From contig NW_006768796.1 of assembly GCF_000204055.1 (NCBI RefSeq), forward strand, positions 790,081 through 854,080: a stretch of 64,000 nucleotides of DNA, in the 5' to 3' direction. Below are positions 34,578 through 45,880 of the stretch, piece by piece. Source of the stretch: Melampsora larici-populina 98AG31 (lineage: Eukaryota > Basidiomycota > Pucciniomycetes > Pucciniales > Melampsoraceae). The position numbers and the translations under genes are program-made. Position 1 is the stretch's first letter; each line of letters starts with the position of its first letter. The notes under the pieces were generated by a model that saw only the letters and a list, made by a program, of their open reading frames with translations, made no database searches and was not told where the DNA came from.

Positions 34578-34816
34578 TTTGAGGAAATTTCATTAATGAA
34601 AGTTTCCCGGCGTATACTAAAGCACATTTAACAAAGGAGCAAAACACTGATATGGCACATCTTCGTGGCGATAGTGTGGGATTGGTGAAGTTATTTTGGG
34701 CCAGTTCCATGTGATGTAATTTTTGAAAGCCTGTGCACATGGGTTTTCCCCTTCAACTTATACAAAATTGACAACAAACAACACACTTATGGCACGAAGA
34801 TGTGCCATATTAGTGT
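34578..34816. repeat. Centre of the inverted 177-bp arrays
   Basis: The left arm ends near 34,675. About 100 bp of unrelated sequence follows, then the right arm begins in reverse orientation (TATGGCACGAAGATG, 34,788 on) and is cut by the hAT at 34,817. Confidence 0.7.
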
Positions 34817-34937
34817 CAATAGCTGAACCGCTCCGCTGCGATCCGCTATTTGCCAATTTTTTTGTAACGGTTCAAAACCGCTACACTCTCAATCGCTTTC
34901 GATCCGCTCTAAAAAAAGACCCGCTACATGCCATATG

Positions 34938-35320
34938 CACTGCCAGCATTAAAGAGGTTCCCAGATGGGAATATGGGTCCTAGTGATCACATTCCCATCC
35001 TGCTACTGTTACACAGTTCCACAAATATTTCCTGAGTAGCCATTGTGATATATGTAGTCAATATTTTGAGATGTGTGTCTCAATTTGAACAAAGTTACAG
35101 CATGTATTACACATGAACTTCTTATCTAGATGAGCAGATAACTGAGCGAACCTGTATGTAGCTGATAGCTAAGGATTTACTCAGATGTTTGCACATATGT
35201 AGTGTATGCTTTATGGCTCAGATGTGCAGTGCAAGATGATTTGATGCACCATTCTTCTCTCAATGATATTCCCAGCCTAGGTCACGTTCCGACCAGGGAA
35301 CCTATTTAATGCTGGCAGTG
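34938..35320. mobile_element. CACTG-type MITE (CACTA superfamily-like), 383 bp
   Basis: Inverted ends CACTGCCAGCATTAAA with a 3-bp ATG duplication on both sides. CACTR ends and 3-bp duplications are those of CACTA elements. It is inserted in the hAT 3' subterminal region and has no coding capacity. Confidence 0.75.
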
Positions 35321-35710
35321 ATGCAGCGCGGCGCCTCTCAGAACCGCTCGCGCCCCGCTTCATAGTTTTTCTGGTCCTCACAGCGGGCAGGTATACTATT
35401 CACAATTTTTTTTTATATTAATATGCACATTTGAAGAAATATATACACAAAGAGCAAAATACGAGAAGGAAAAAAAACAGGCAACCATGTATCTTGCCAG
35501 CCACAAATAAAAAAAAAAGAAAATTGTTACACAAGTGTAAGTTTGGACACACAACCAGAGAGTAAGAAAGATATTAAATGAGTGTAAGAAGGGAAACATA
35601 ACCAGAGACACAATAGGACAGCAGACCAGAAAAGAAATAAAAAAGAAACAAGATAAGACAAGAAAACATAGAAATTAAACAAGCCAATCAAGAAACATTG
35701 ATAAGTAACT

Positions 35711-38700
35711 TTATAAATCCTTCTTCTTCTTCTTCATGTTGGCTGCAAAGGAGGCAACATAAGCAACTGCATCCGCAAATCGCCCGATAAAAGGAATATG
35801 AGCTTGCAGCCATTGCCTGCATCCTACAGCACGTGAAATCGTCTTGGGTTTTAAAGCCCCACGTGCTGGTACGGCGATGTCAGCTGCTGATGAGAAAGTA
35901 CGTTCGACACAGCACAAGGTAGCCGATATCGAGAGATAATCGCGGGCAAGGGTTGCCAGAACCGGGAATCGTTCAAGATTTTCCTAATAGAGACATATCA
36001 GTCAAATGGTACAAGGACTCAGTTGGAAAGAGAAGGAATGTAAATCTTACCTGCCACCAAGTCAGCTCTGATTGCCCGGGAGTAATTGGAACGGTTCCTT
36101 GCAAATAAACCTCGAGCTCGGCCGATCGGATAGAATCAGAAGATTGATGGGTAGCAGAGGATGTGAAGATGTCAAAGTGATCGAAGGTACTACTCGAGGC
36201 TGGAACAGGAGGAGGGGTTGAAGGAGGTGTGACAGGCCATTTGGACAACGCATGTTGAAATTTACTTTCGATGAGTTCCCTTGCCGTCTCTGAGTATTCG
36301 GGATAGTGGAGATCCAAGAACTTAAGTCGATACTTTGGATTCATAACAGTTGCCAGTAAAATTACGTCCGTTGAGGCGGATTCGTCTTGATAGACAGCGA
36401 GCTTGACCAGCATGGCATCGATCATGTCGATCAAGCTCGGGAAGTTTGAGGCATCGCGTAGTTGCTGAAGGACTTCAGTAACTCGCAAGTACTCAGCCAG
36501 GACAACGGATCCTGATGCGAAGTCACACTCCATTCGTTTGGTGGAGAAGTGGAATATCTGAAAAAGGCCATGGATAAATCAGGTTAGTTCAGTTCTGAAT
36601 TGTTTCGATGGCAGATGATGAAAACTTACTTTCAAGACCTTGCACAACTCTTCAACAGCATCCCATTCCTCCATTGACATCATAGCACCTTGATAATACC
36701 TCTTCTTGCGATCGGCAATGAGGATTGAATCGATAACCTTTGATGTAAATGAAAAAGATAATGAGAAAGATTGATAAAAAAGAAATTAGAGCCAAGGGAC
36801 TCACATCACGAGCTGAAACCAAGTTCGAAAACATTGCTAGGTCAATGTTCCACCTCACACCCCATCCTGCAATAGGTGCAGGACCTTCATAACCCATCTG
36901 AGCAGCTCGAGCTGCGAATTCTCCACGTCGGGCATTGCTTCGAGTTAAGAGGGCATTAATGTCTTTGAGCTGGTGTGGAGGTTGACCAATCAGTCAGCAT
37001 TGATGAGATAAATGTAAAAGAATACAATAATAAAAAAGAACTTACCTTGGTGGCTCCCTGAACCACAACACACGTACTAGAAGGGACGTAATCGTACTCA
37101 TGACCATCTTCTACATCCAAAGTTGAGTCGTGACAAGCATTCGATGAAGGTGGGGCATAACTGTCGTCATCTGAATCATCAGACCCAACTACTTTGGTCA
37201 TGTCATCGTTGAGGACAATTGAGGGGATTGGGATCGTCGTGTTTGGAGGAGTTGTTGGTTTAATGTGACCTGCGGCTAATCCGATTGAGTTCAATCCATG
37301 CTTAACCACAAGTCCGAGCTTGTGAGCATAGCATCGGACGTGATTCTTAGATGAATCCCATTCGACCTTCATCTCGGATTCAGAAAACATCTGTTCCATC
37401 TCAATGGCCATCGTGTTATTGTTGGATCCCGAGTCGGTCGTTTGAGCTAACATGTAAAGGTTCAAAGTTCATATTAGTTAATTGAAAACATGATAATAAA
37501 AATGAGAAAGACATAGACTTATCTTGCAATGAAGGCCGTTTGAAATCAAGAATCGACCAACTGGTCGAGCGAGCAAGAATCCCATTTTATTCCAGGCCAC
37601 CATTTTTAGAGTCAGGTGAACCGATCGGTAAGTCCAATTGTCATCGATGAAATTAGCCGATACTCCAATGAAGGCATATCTATTACCTTTCGTAGTCCAG
37701 ACATCGTGGACAAGAGAGAACTTTCCAGCATTTCCCTATGAACAAAATTAGGGAAAGATGTCAGTAAAGTTACATAAAGCTTAGAAATATGAATGACAAA
37801 AAAGAATGGAATATAAGAGAAAAATATAATGAAAATGAAACTCACGGCAACTAAATCTATCGCAGCCGAGCTAAGATTAAGATAGAGGTCCTTAGCAATC
37901 CCAGCAGCCCAGGTTGGGGTCCTCAAATCCGCTCGTCGATTAGCCAGTTTGAATGCTGCTCTTAAAGGAGCATCATAAAACCGGTTGAATGGCAATGCAT
38001 GCCATAATATCCAGATCACAAGTACTGTGTTGCATAAGTCAACATTGAAGGTCGGTTGGGAGAGAAAAACATCGAGAGTTGATTGTCCATTGGCTTCATT
38101 CGCATCTTGAGCATTATCGGCTTGTTCTTCATGCCAAGTCTTAGGCAGCTTGAAGCCAGCTGCAATGGCACGTGCTCTTCGGGGACACGCCGCTCGACCT
38201 TTAGCCCCGTCACGATGGGCGTAAAGGTTATAGTGACTATGGTGACCTCGAATGTAGACACCGTTACACATTCGACACTTGAAGCTTCAAGGGTCGTCTC
38301 CTTTCTACACACATAATGAGAGAAAAACAAATCAGAAGAAAGGAAAGAAAGAATGTAAAAGAAAATATAATGAGGAAGAGGAAAAGATTGGCTTACCTCG
38401 CCTTTGACATGAGTTGGGGGAAAGTAGTAACCTAACAAGGTGCCAACACGTGCGAGTTGAGCACGTCGAACAGCTGGAGTCTGGACAATCTCAATATCAG
38501 ATTCTTGATCCACATCAATCACATTAGGAACCGTGGCCTACATTTGTTCAAAGATAAAGGTCAGTGATTGGAGCTGAGAGGGATAAGTGGTCAAGCTTAC
38601 CTCAATTCTTCCTTTCCCTTTCCTTGACTTCTTGGAAGGGGGTCGAGTTAAGGCGATCGAGGCACCAGACCCACGTGGACGGCCTCAACTTTTAACCACA

Positions 38701-39047
38701 TGAACCTTGGCCTTACGAGTGTTCTTCTTTTTGTTGGAAGGATCCGGTAAGGTAGCATCCGGTAAGCTGCCATCGTCAGAATGAATCTCAATCACTTCTT
38801 GACTACCAATACCATCGCTGGTGTCAGATTGACCACTAGAAGCTATGTAATTATCTTCTGTGTGGTCAGACTCGGTCGGTTCAAGTCCAGGAGACACGCG
38901 AAGAGAAGAAACTCGTAGATCAGGTGATAGAGCAATGAAACCAGGTTTAGGTCGGGTAGGGGTTCTCGGACGAAGAGTTGGACCAGTACTAGGGGGAGCA
39001 ATACTAGCAGACAAAGGAGGAGCAAGCAAAGAATTTGGAGGACACAT
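35711..39047 (-). pseudogene. hAT transposase with AT-hook and BED finger
   Basis: ATG 39,047. The N-terminal Ser/Pro-rich region leads to a basic AT-hook (GRPRGSG), but a TGA at 38,685-38,687 precedes it. A BED-type finger follows (KCRMCNGVYI...HSHYNLYAH) and a second TGA at 38,287-38,289 sits just before it. The body carries QPTFNVDLC, LPFNRFYDAPLR, then QTTDSGSNNNTMA and VRCYAHKLGLVVKHGL. It ends in the hAT dimerisation region (LARDYLSISATLCCVERTFSS) and stops at 35,711. Several introns are used. Both stops look like CGA-to-TGA changes. The protein would cut and paste the hAT if intact. Confidence 0.85.
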
Positions 39048-39849
39048 GATTGAGATGTTTGGTGAATGAATAAAAGATTCGGTTGGTTGGAAAGTCTAAA
39101 ACAAAAGTAAATATATAAAATATATGAAATGTTTCAGTAGTATCTAAGCAAAATTTTCGAGACGGGAAAATTGGCAAGACTGGAGGTGAAATTGAACAAG
39201 AGACAACATACCTTATAAGTGAAATCCAAGACCGAAAGATCCATCAGCGTCATCAAGTAACCCATGACCCCAATTCGAGACAGCCAGCCCCACCGTGAAC
39301 AGCGCTGGTGTCAGGTTGAGTCTCGAAGTGATCTAATAATCAGATCTGAAAGTGAGGTAAGATAATTTGCGAGTCAGTGACTGGAGGCAAGAATGAGTAA
39401 AACAAAGAAGAGTGTCGAAAGGCACGTACTTTAATTGGTGGTGGGCGGTAATCTTTATGAGACGAAGTTTCGATCGTGGCAGGAATCAGACTTCCTTTCA
39501 AAGATCTTGCCAGGTATCAGATATCTGCGGATCTCTGAAAGGAATCGTAAGGTGGTGTAAAGGAATCGGTTGGGAAGATATCGGTCGGAAAGGATGGGTG
39601 AGATCTGAAAGGTGTCGCCTGATATCTGCAACCCGCTACATGCGAGATCTGACAGGCTGCAGGGTACAGCGGGGCGACATCATACTAACGCCCCGCTAAT
39701 TCCGCGCTCCCCTACATCGAAAAAGAATCCCGGGAAGCGCGGGCGGGGCGAAAAAACCCGCTACACCCGACCCGGAGAAGCGCAGGCGGAGCGTCCCGCT
39801 CCCCTGCCGCTCCCCTTCCGCTTTTTGCGGCGGGACGCTTCAGGCATTG

Positions 39850-40610
39850 TTAGTGTTTTGCTTCTTTGGTAAATGTGCTTTAGTATACGCTGGAAAACTT
39901 TCATTAATGAAATTTCTTCAAATTCCAACATCATCAAGTTGCAATTTTATCTTCAAACACAAAAAGAGCAGTATTGGCTCCCGCAAAGCACAAAACAACA
40001 CTCTATCACCACAAAGATGTACCATATTAGTGTTTTGCTTCTTTGTTAAATGTGCTTTAGTATACGCTGGAAAACTTTCATTGATGAAATTTCTTCAAAT
40101 TCCAACATCTTCAAGTTGCAATTTTATCTTCAAACACAAAAAGAGCAGTATTGGCTCCCGCAAAGCACAAAACAACACACTATTGGCACAAAGATGTGCC
40201 ATAACAGTGTTTTGCTTCTTTGTTAAATATGCTTTACTATATGCTGGAAAAATTTCATTAATGAAATTTCCTCAAATTTCATCATCTTCAAGTTGCAATT
40301 TCATCTTCAATCACAAAAAGAGCAGTATTGGCTCCCACAAAGCACAAAACAACACTCTATCACCACAAAGATGTGCCATAGTAGTGTTTTGCTTCAGTGT
40401 TAATTGTGCTTTACTATATGCTTGAAAAAATTTCATCAATGAAATTTCCTCAAATTCCATCATCTTCAAGTTGCAATTTCATCTTCAAACACAAAAAGAG
40501 CAGTATTGGCTCCCGCAAAGCACAAAACAACACTCTATCAACACAAAGATGTGCCATAGTAGTGTTTTGCTTCTTGGTTAATTGTGCTTTAGGTTTTATT
40601 CCAAATCTTT
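39850..40610 (-). repeat. 177-bp satellite array, right (inverted) arm
   Basis: About four and a half units in the opposite orientation to 26,738-27,707. The outermost unit diverges after 40,590. Long open frames here are the same artefact of a unit length divisible by three. Confidence 0.88.
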
Positions 40611-41331
40611 ATTTATTACCATTTTTTCAAAATCAATCATCTTCAACCTACAGTGTAATGCATTGATGCCAATGTGACTATCTCACATTGCCTACTGTGC
40701 AAACCTCCCACCAACTCTTTTATGAGACCAAAATGATGATGATGATGATGCAGGGATCATGTGCATCTATGATAATTAAGCTTGATACAGGGCTATGATG
40801 TACCTTAATGTAGATAGATTACATTCCACAAGCAATCAAGACACGCAAGCAATCATAGTAAGAGACAAGTGGAACTTATCTCTTACTGTGCGCATAATCA
40901 TGTAGTATCAAACTCATCAAATACAAAGGTCTTGAAAGTAATCCAAGGCTTGGAATACATACATTTGGAACTTCAAGTGCATATCATTAATCCACGTTTC
41001 AACCCTCAAAGTCAGGCCAGGTATGATAGTCCAATCATAACTTTCAGTTTGAATGAGGGAAGGGAAAACAAAGATTTCAAATGTTTTCATGGGCCATAAC
41101 ACAAACTGAAGAAAAATCTGGTAATTGCTTCTCCCTCAATCACCAAACAATTAAACACTGAGTTTTTTTGGAAACAGGTTCCAGTACCCACATTCGAGAG
41201 GTAAAGAGATACTTTCACATTCTTGACTCTTGGCATCTCACAATGCGAAGCTTACCCTAGCAAAGTTGTCTTTAGGTACGTAAGTTGTTGATGGCAAGAT
41301 GAAGACAGGTCATTGAGAAACATACCTGATC
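40611..41331. other. element A spacer, no gene seen
   Basis: AT-rich, with a short GATGAT run near 40,733. No supported gene or repeat. Confidence 0.4.
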
Positions 41332-41597
41332 AGGACCCCGGTATGCTCCTATGAAGGGTACAGATCTAGAATTGTGACTTTTGAGCTCGCGCGGAGATAC
41401 GACATATGGGATTAAACAGCTTTCTCTTGGATTTTACCGGTTTCTGCCTGAATTTCAGAGTTGCTAAGTCCAATACAGCTGATTAAAAAGACTAAACCTG
41501 TCTTAAAGCTATGGGTAAAGCCAGGGACAAGTTTCCGAGCGAGCTCAAAAGTCACATTTTTGGATCTGTACCCCTTATAAGAGCATACCGGGGTCCT
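41332..41597. mobile_element. 266-bp MITE
   Basis: Inverted ends of ~60 bp begin AGGACCCCGGTATGCTC. A duplication ACCTGATC (41,324-41,331 and 41,598-41,605) flanks it; a ninth matching T is ambiguous with the end. The 8-9-bp TSD points to hAT or MULE ancestry. No coding capacity. Confidence 0.82.
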
Positions 41598-41625
41598 ACC
41601 TGATCCACAACATCTGGTACAATCG

Positions 41626-41811
41626 TCGCCTTTTGATTAGTAAAATCAAAAGGCCACGGATGAGCAACTCGAACAGGCTGTTTCCCTACGACCCTCGGTG
41701 TTCACCGGCAGGCGTAGGGAAACGGGCGCCTTGAATAATTGAAGGGCTCTCTCGATTTGCAGAGCAGGTCTGTGATGATGATCGATATACAGATCATCTT
41801 CACAGACCTGA
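41626..41811. repeat. Two short hairpins
   Basis: GCCTTTTGATT pairs with its complement across 4-5 nt near 41,629-41,653. AGGTCTGTGA and its complement bracket ~25 nt near 41,766-41,811. Their role is unknown. Confidence 0.45.
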
Positions 41812-42016
41812 GTGGTTAGGTCAGAATTTCCAATAACCGGTCCGCGCCAATTCGAGTTGATTAGGGTTAAGGATCAGACTTACGGCTTAAGGGGTTTTGG
41901 ACGTGTTATTGTAGAAGGTTCTGGACACTCCGGTAGGGTGGCCCTGGCCTCGCATTTCAAATTAAAATTTTCACACACATAGATTTTCAGTTGCGGTCAA
42001 AATCATTATCGATTTA

Positions 42017-42358
42017 GGGTGTTCAAACCTCAAAATCAATTCATGCAAGTTTTGTGCAAGTTCTGTGCAAGATATGAATAGAACTTGCACGGATCTTGCA
42101 CAAAACTTGCAAGAGTCGGTCTCGCACGGTTTTTGCACGGTTTGGAACACAATAACTCGGGTTGTCAAAAAAATTACTGTGCAAGATTAGTGCAAAAAAT
42201 CTTGCACGGATCTTGCACGGATCTTGCACGGTTTGGAACACAATAACTCGGGTTGTCAAAAAAATTACTGTGCAAGATTAGTGCAAAAAATCTTGCACGG
42301 ATCTTGCACGGATCTTGCACGTCGGTCTTGCACATTTCTTGCACAGGTTTGAGCACCC
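42017..42358. mobile_element. 342-bp TA-flanked MITE with GCAAGAT minisatellite core
   Basis: Ends GGGTGTTCAAACC and GGGTGCTCAAACC are inverted and sit between TA dinucleotides (42,015-42,016; 42,359-42,360), as in Tc1/mariner-related MITEs. The core has many CTTGCACGGAT words and a duplicated segment of ~90 bp (copies from about 42,130 and 42,228). Confidence 0.7.
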
Positions 42359-42963
42359 TAATTGTTTCAAGGAACCAGGAATTTATCAAGGAAACTGTCT
42401 AGATACCAACCACACTGGTAAGTTTTGATTCTTTCTCCTACCATTGGTTGAATGAAATACCAACCATCCAATTTCCTGCTTTATACTGATCTGTAGTAAC
42501 TCAACACTTCGAATCGGTCATCAAGCCCATTCATAACTATTTCCCCGCGTTGAGTTACACACCGAAGTCGCTGCTTGGCCTGCTGTGTTGTCGGACTCTG
42601 AGCTACGAACTAGCAGGTCATACGGCATTCGGTGTGTTTCAGACCTTGAGGCTTTTCGTTATTTCAGAAGCTTTTCGTTAATTCCGGGGATCGTTTTCTT
42701 ATTTTCAACGAAATTTCTGACGGTGCGTATTATCACCTTTGAAAAAGATATTTATCAAAAAGACTGACATTGACCTTTCACAGGTACCAACCTTCACCAA
42801 ATCGAAGTGCCGAAGTTCCATCAATAAACTTTTCTCTTTTGTGTTTTGTTTCACTGGAATCGTAAGTTGACACATATGTTCGCTCTCATCTGTGGTTATC
42901 TCCAACTAACACTTGGTTCTTACAATATCCAACCAAGTTTTGCACGGCCGCATCAATCAGGAC

Positions 42964-44419
42964 ATGGGTCGTAAACGAAACCGCGCAGCCCAACGTGCGG
43001 CAGGTGTTAAGCCGGCCAATTATAAATCCAAAAAATCGCCATGTCACATCCAATACCAGAAGGGGAGGGTCAAGAAAGACGGCATTGGACGACCTTTTTA
43101 TCGCTATCATCGGAAGCGTACTCAATTGAGATGTGAACTAGCCACAGAACTCGGACTTCCCCTCGATACCAAATTCATATTTAGATATCATGCTGATGAT
43201 CGCATGACCGCCGATGACATGAAAGATATTGAGATATATCATGGCACCGTTGCTGTCATCAACAAATCTGACTTATCTTTGGTGATGGTGGTACGATGTA
43301 CACGATTCAGAACCATGGACCCTGAGCTGCGATCTAACTTTAATAACTCGGTCTCCACGATCTTCCAACATGCTTGTGCACGAAACACATGCACCATCAA
43401 TGGTGCACACAAAAAGAAATCTGAAGAGGACGACAAGCATATCTGTGGATGGATGGGGCATTGTGGATGGCGAGGTGGAACCGACAAGGATAAATCCATA
43501 GGTGAGTTCCTTTTTTTTCCTCAATGTAATGAATTGATTGTATCATTTACAAATCAATGTTTGATATAGGTGCCTATGCAGTCAATGCATTCACTGCCAC
43601 GGTTATGGATCAATTGTTAACGGACCGCGAGCGGATGACTCGATTCCACTTGATTCGGGATTTCTTAGCAGGAAGGTTTGCCAGCTTATCATTGTATGTC
43701 TTCAAGACGAACATCGCCTTTGGGCTTCTCACCCAGGTCCCCGGTTTTGATCAAGAAGCCTGGCAAGATACACCAAATGGCCGGGTTTTCGCCTCAAATA
43801 TGGCTGTCAGTTGTGATGGTTTTGCCAACCGCATTCATACAGACCACGATCACACCCGATACGCGTTCGGCCTATTTGGTTTGATCAATCGACTCACCGG
43901 GAGGCCATGCTCAAAAGAAGAGGCAGCGACCCTCGGTTCAGTCGAAGGTCTGTATTTTGTTGTGAAGGATTTTGGAGTAAGAATTGCTTTGTCACGTTGC
44001 AATGGTCTCTACGAAGTATTATGGGATACTAAAGTGAGTATCTCAATACACCATACTGGCTCAAGGCGAATCAGTTAATCGACTTTATTTTGTAGATTCC
44101 ACATTATACCACCCGATCAGAATCGTTTGATGCAAATGGCAAGAAGGTGCCCGCTGATCAATGTATGGTTACGCAATTTGGCTCATCTTGTCAAATATCC
44201 GAACAGCTGGTTCACCGTATTCAATTGCTTCATAAGGAGAAAGCCAGTATGACACCTGCAGCGTGGGAAGAGTATAAAGCCAAGAGAGTCAAGACGTTTG
44301 AGGATGAAAATTTGGTCAAGATGGAAGTTTGTAAACGTCGCAAAGCATTACGTGCCCTGGCAGCCAGGGAAAGACGTGCTGCTAAGGTCAAGGCCTTGCT
44401 AGATATTCTTCCCAAGTAG
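42964..44419 (+). CDS. TET/JBP-type 2OG-Fe(II) dioxygenase (fungal, KDZ-associated)
   Basis: Predicted oxidase of 5-methylcytosine or thymine in DNA, using Fe(II) and 2-oxoglutarate; nuclear by inference. Three exons (42,964-43,501, 43,570-44,033, 44,096-44,419) splice in frame to 441 residues with no lesion. The N-terminus is strongly basic (MGRKRNRAAQRAAG). The double-stranded beta-helix carries H269-T-D271 in NRIHTDHDHTRYAFG, then EGLYFVVKDFGVRIAL, and the distal His337 with Arg341 in IPHYTTRS, matching the HxD...H...R layout of Tet-like proteins abundant in rusts. Fungal TET/JBP genes are known to travel with KDZ transposons. Here the gene lies inside element A, facing the FAR1-OTU gene. 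The start is the first ATG after stops. The C-terminal helix is very basic. Confidence 0.8.
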
Positions 44420-45880
44420 CCCGATTTGTAATCTTTTGAAATGTTGCTATGTCCCTTTTGTCTTTGATCAAAATTTCTCAACATTTCCTTCTATCTGGGT
44501 GTGAGCCTACTAGCGTCTGTTAGGCTAGTAGAGTCAATATAAAGGTTGTAGAAAGTCTAATAACTTCTACTAAGGTTGTGTAGATCAAGATCTACAAGTG
44601 TGAACGGGTATAGACGTGGGCGTAAGAGCTTTACTTGCAATAAACAAGTAAAGACTGCAGTTAGTTGACCTTTAAACAAAGGCTTTAGCCCAGGGATTTT
44701 GGGTTAATTATTGTCTTTACAATAATTAAAAAGAAGAGCAACTGACACGCAGTTCTCAATCCTAATTTGATCCTCTTCTATTCTAAGAAAGGTCAAAGAA
44801 GGTAGTGTTAAGGTCTATTATAACACCGGGAACTTTACACTCTGACTAATAGAGATTTCCCTGTAGATTTAGAGTTTCTTATATCAGATGAATCCCAAAT
44901 CTGATATGAGCAATACTCAAGGACTACTTCCTTACAAGTAATTCCACCAAATGGATATTACCAGAAATACTGATTATGGAGTCTAATCAGAAACAAAGTT
45001 GAATGAGCACACAGAATAAGCAACAAGACACAAGGTTTGAGTTTCAAGGTTCGTAGAATCAGGCCTTTAAAGTTTGGTTATTGAAAAGCAAAGTTTAAAG
45101 GTTCTAGGAAGATGAATAAAAGCAAAGTTATGTAGTTGTTGAATAATAATGTGATGATTTTCCTCTTCTCAATTTGGTTGGATTTCCAGGGTTTATATAG
45201 TCTGAACCTTGGAAATCTTTGGACTACAAGTGCGCACAAATTGTGGTTCTATGGTTAGGTTAATTACAGTAAGACAGTTACTATTGGATTATAAGTATAT
45301 TTCACTTGTTACATATGTGTTACGGCTGTGAAATATATGTAGCTTTGGTTTGTATCAAAGTTATGTATCTTCACACCCTTTGGTGTAAGTTCTGCACATG
45401 TTACATATGCTAAATCATATGTAACTTGACTCTTGAAACTGAGCCTTGAGTTGTGATTGCTATTTTTAAGGTTTTTATTATAATATGTTGCCCATTGGTA
45501 CTCTGGTTTAGTACTCAGGGCTGACACTGGGTCTAGAACTGCTGGGCATTGTCCAATTAGTTATGATTGGAGCCTGAAATCCTCGCCTAACTAGTTTATA
45601 TTACATATATCGTGTCTATCTAGAAGTAGCAAACATTTGCTGTCAACTTGTTTTTGTTTTCCACTTATGATGACTGAAACCCGTGAGAACAAGGACAATT
45701 TTTGTTGCCTTCAGCCCTGCTGAGTGAAAACCGTGGTTAGGTGTGTATGACCCAAAATCAGAGTCAAAAGAGAATATATTAGTTATTCAAAAACAGGATT
45801 GGAGTGAAGATCAAGCTTATTACCTTAAAATGAAAACGTTTCTGTGAACTCCTAAGATTGAGGGAGACCCTTGGGATTAA
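44420..45880. other. element A spacer, no gene seen
   Basis: About 1.4 kb downstream of the dioxygenase. It contains small inverted repeats (GCCTACTAGCG with TAGGCTAGTAG) but no supported gene. Confidence 0.4.

Larger units (their letters stand above)
34817..39849 (-). mobile_element. hAT transposon, 5.03 kb
   Basis: Inverted ends begin CAATAGCTGAACCG (left) and CAATGCCTGAAGCG (right, complement) and agree at most of the first 24 positions. A 7-bp duplication TTAGTGT (34,810-34,816 and 39,850-39,856) lies within the 177-bp satellite. Subterminal regions are packed with CCGCT/AGCGG words. It encodes one transposase on the reverse strand. Confidence 0.88.

Noticed and set aside
44500..45610. 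Possible solo LTR starting TGTTAGGCTAGTAG and ending ATTACA
   Set aside because: Flanking 5-bp words do not match and no primer-binding site or partner LTR is seen.
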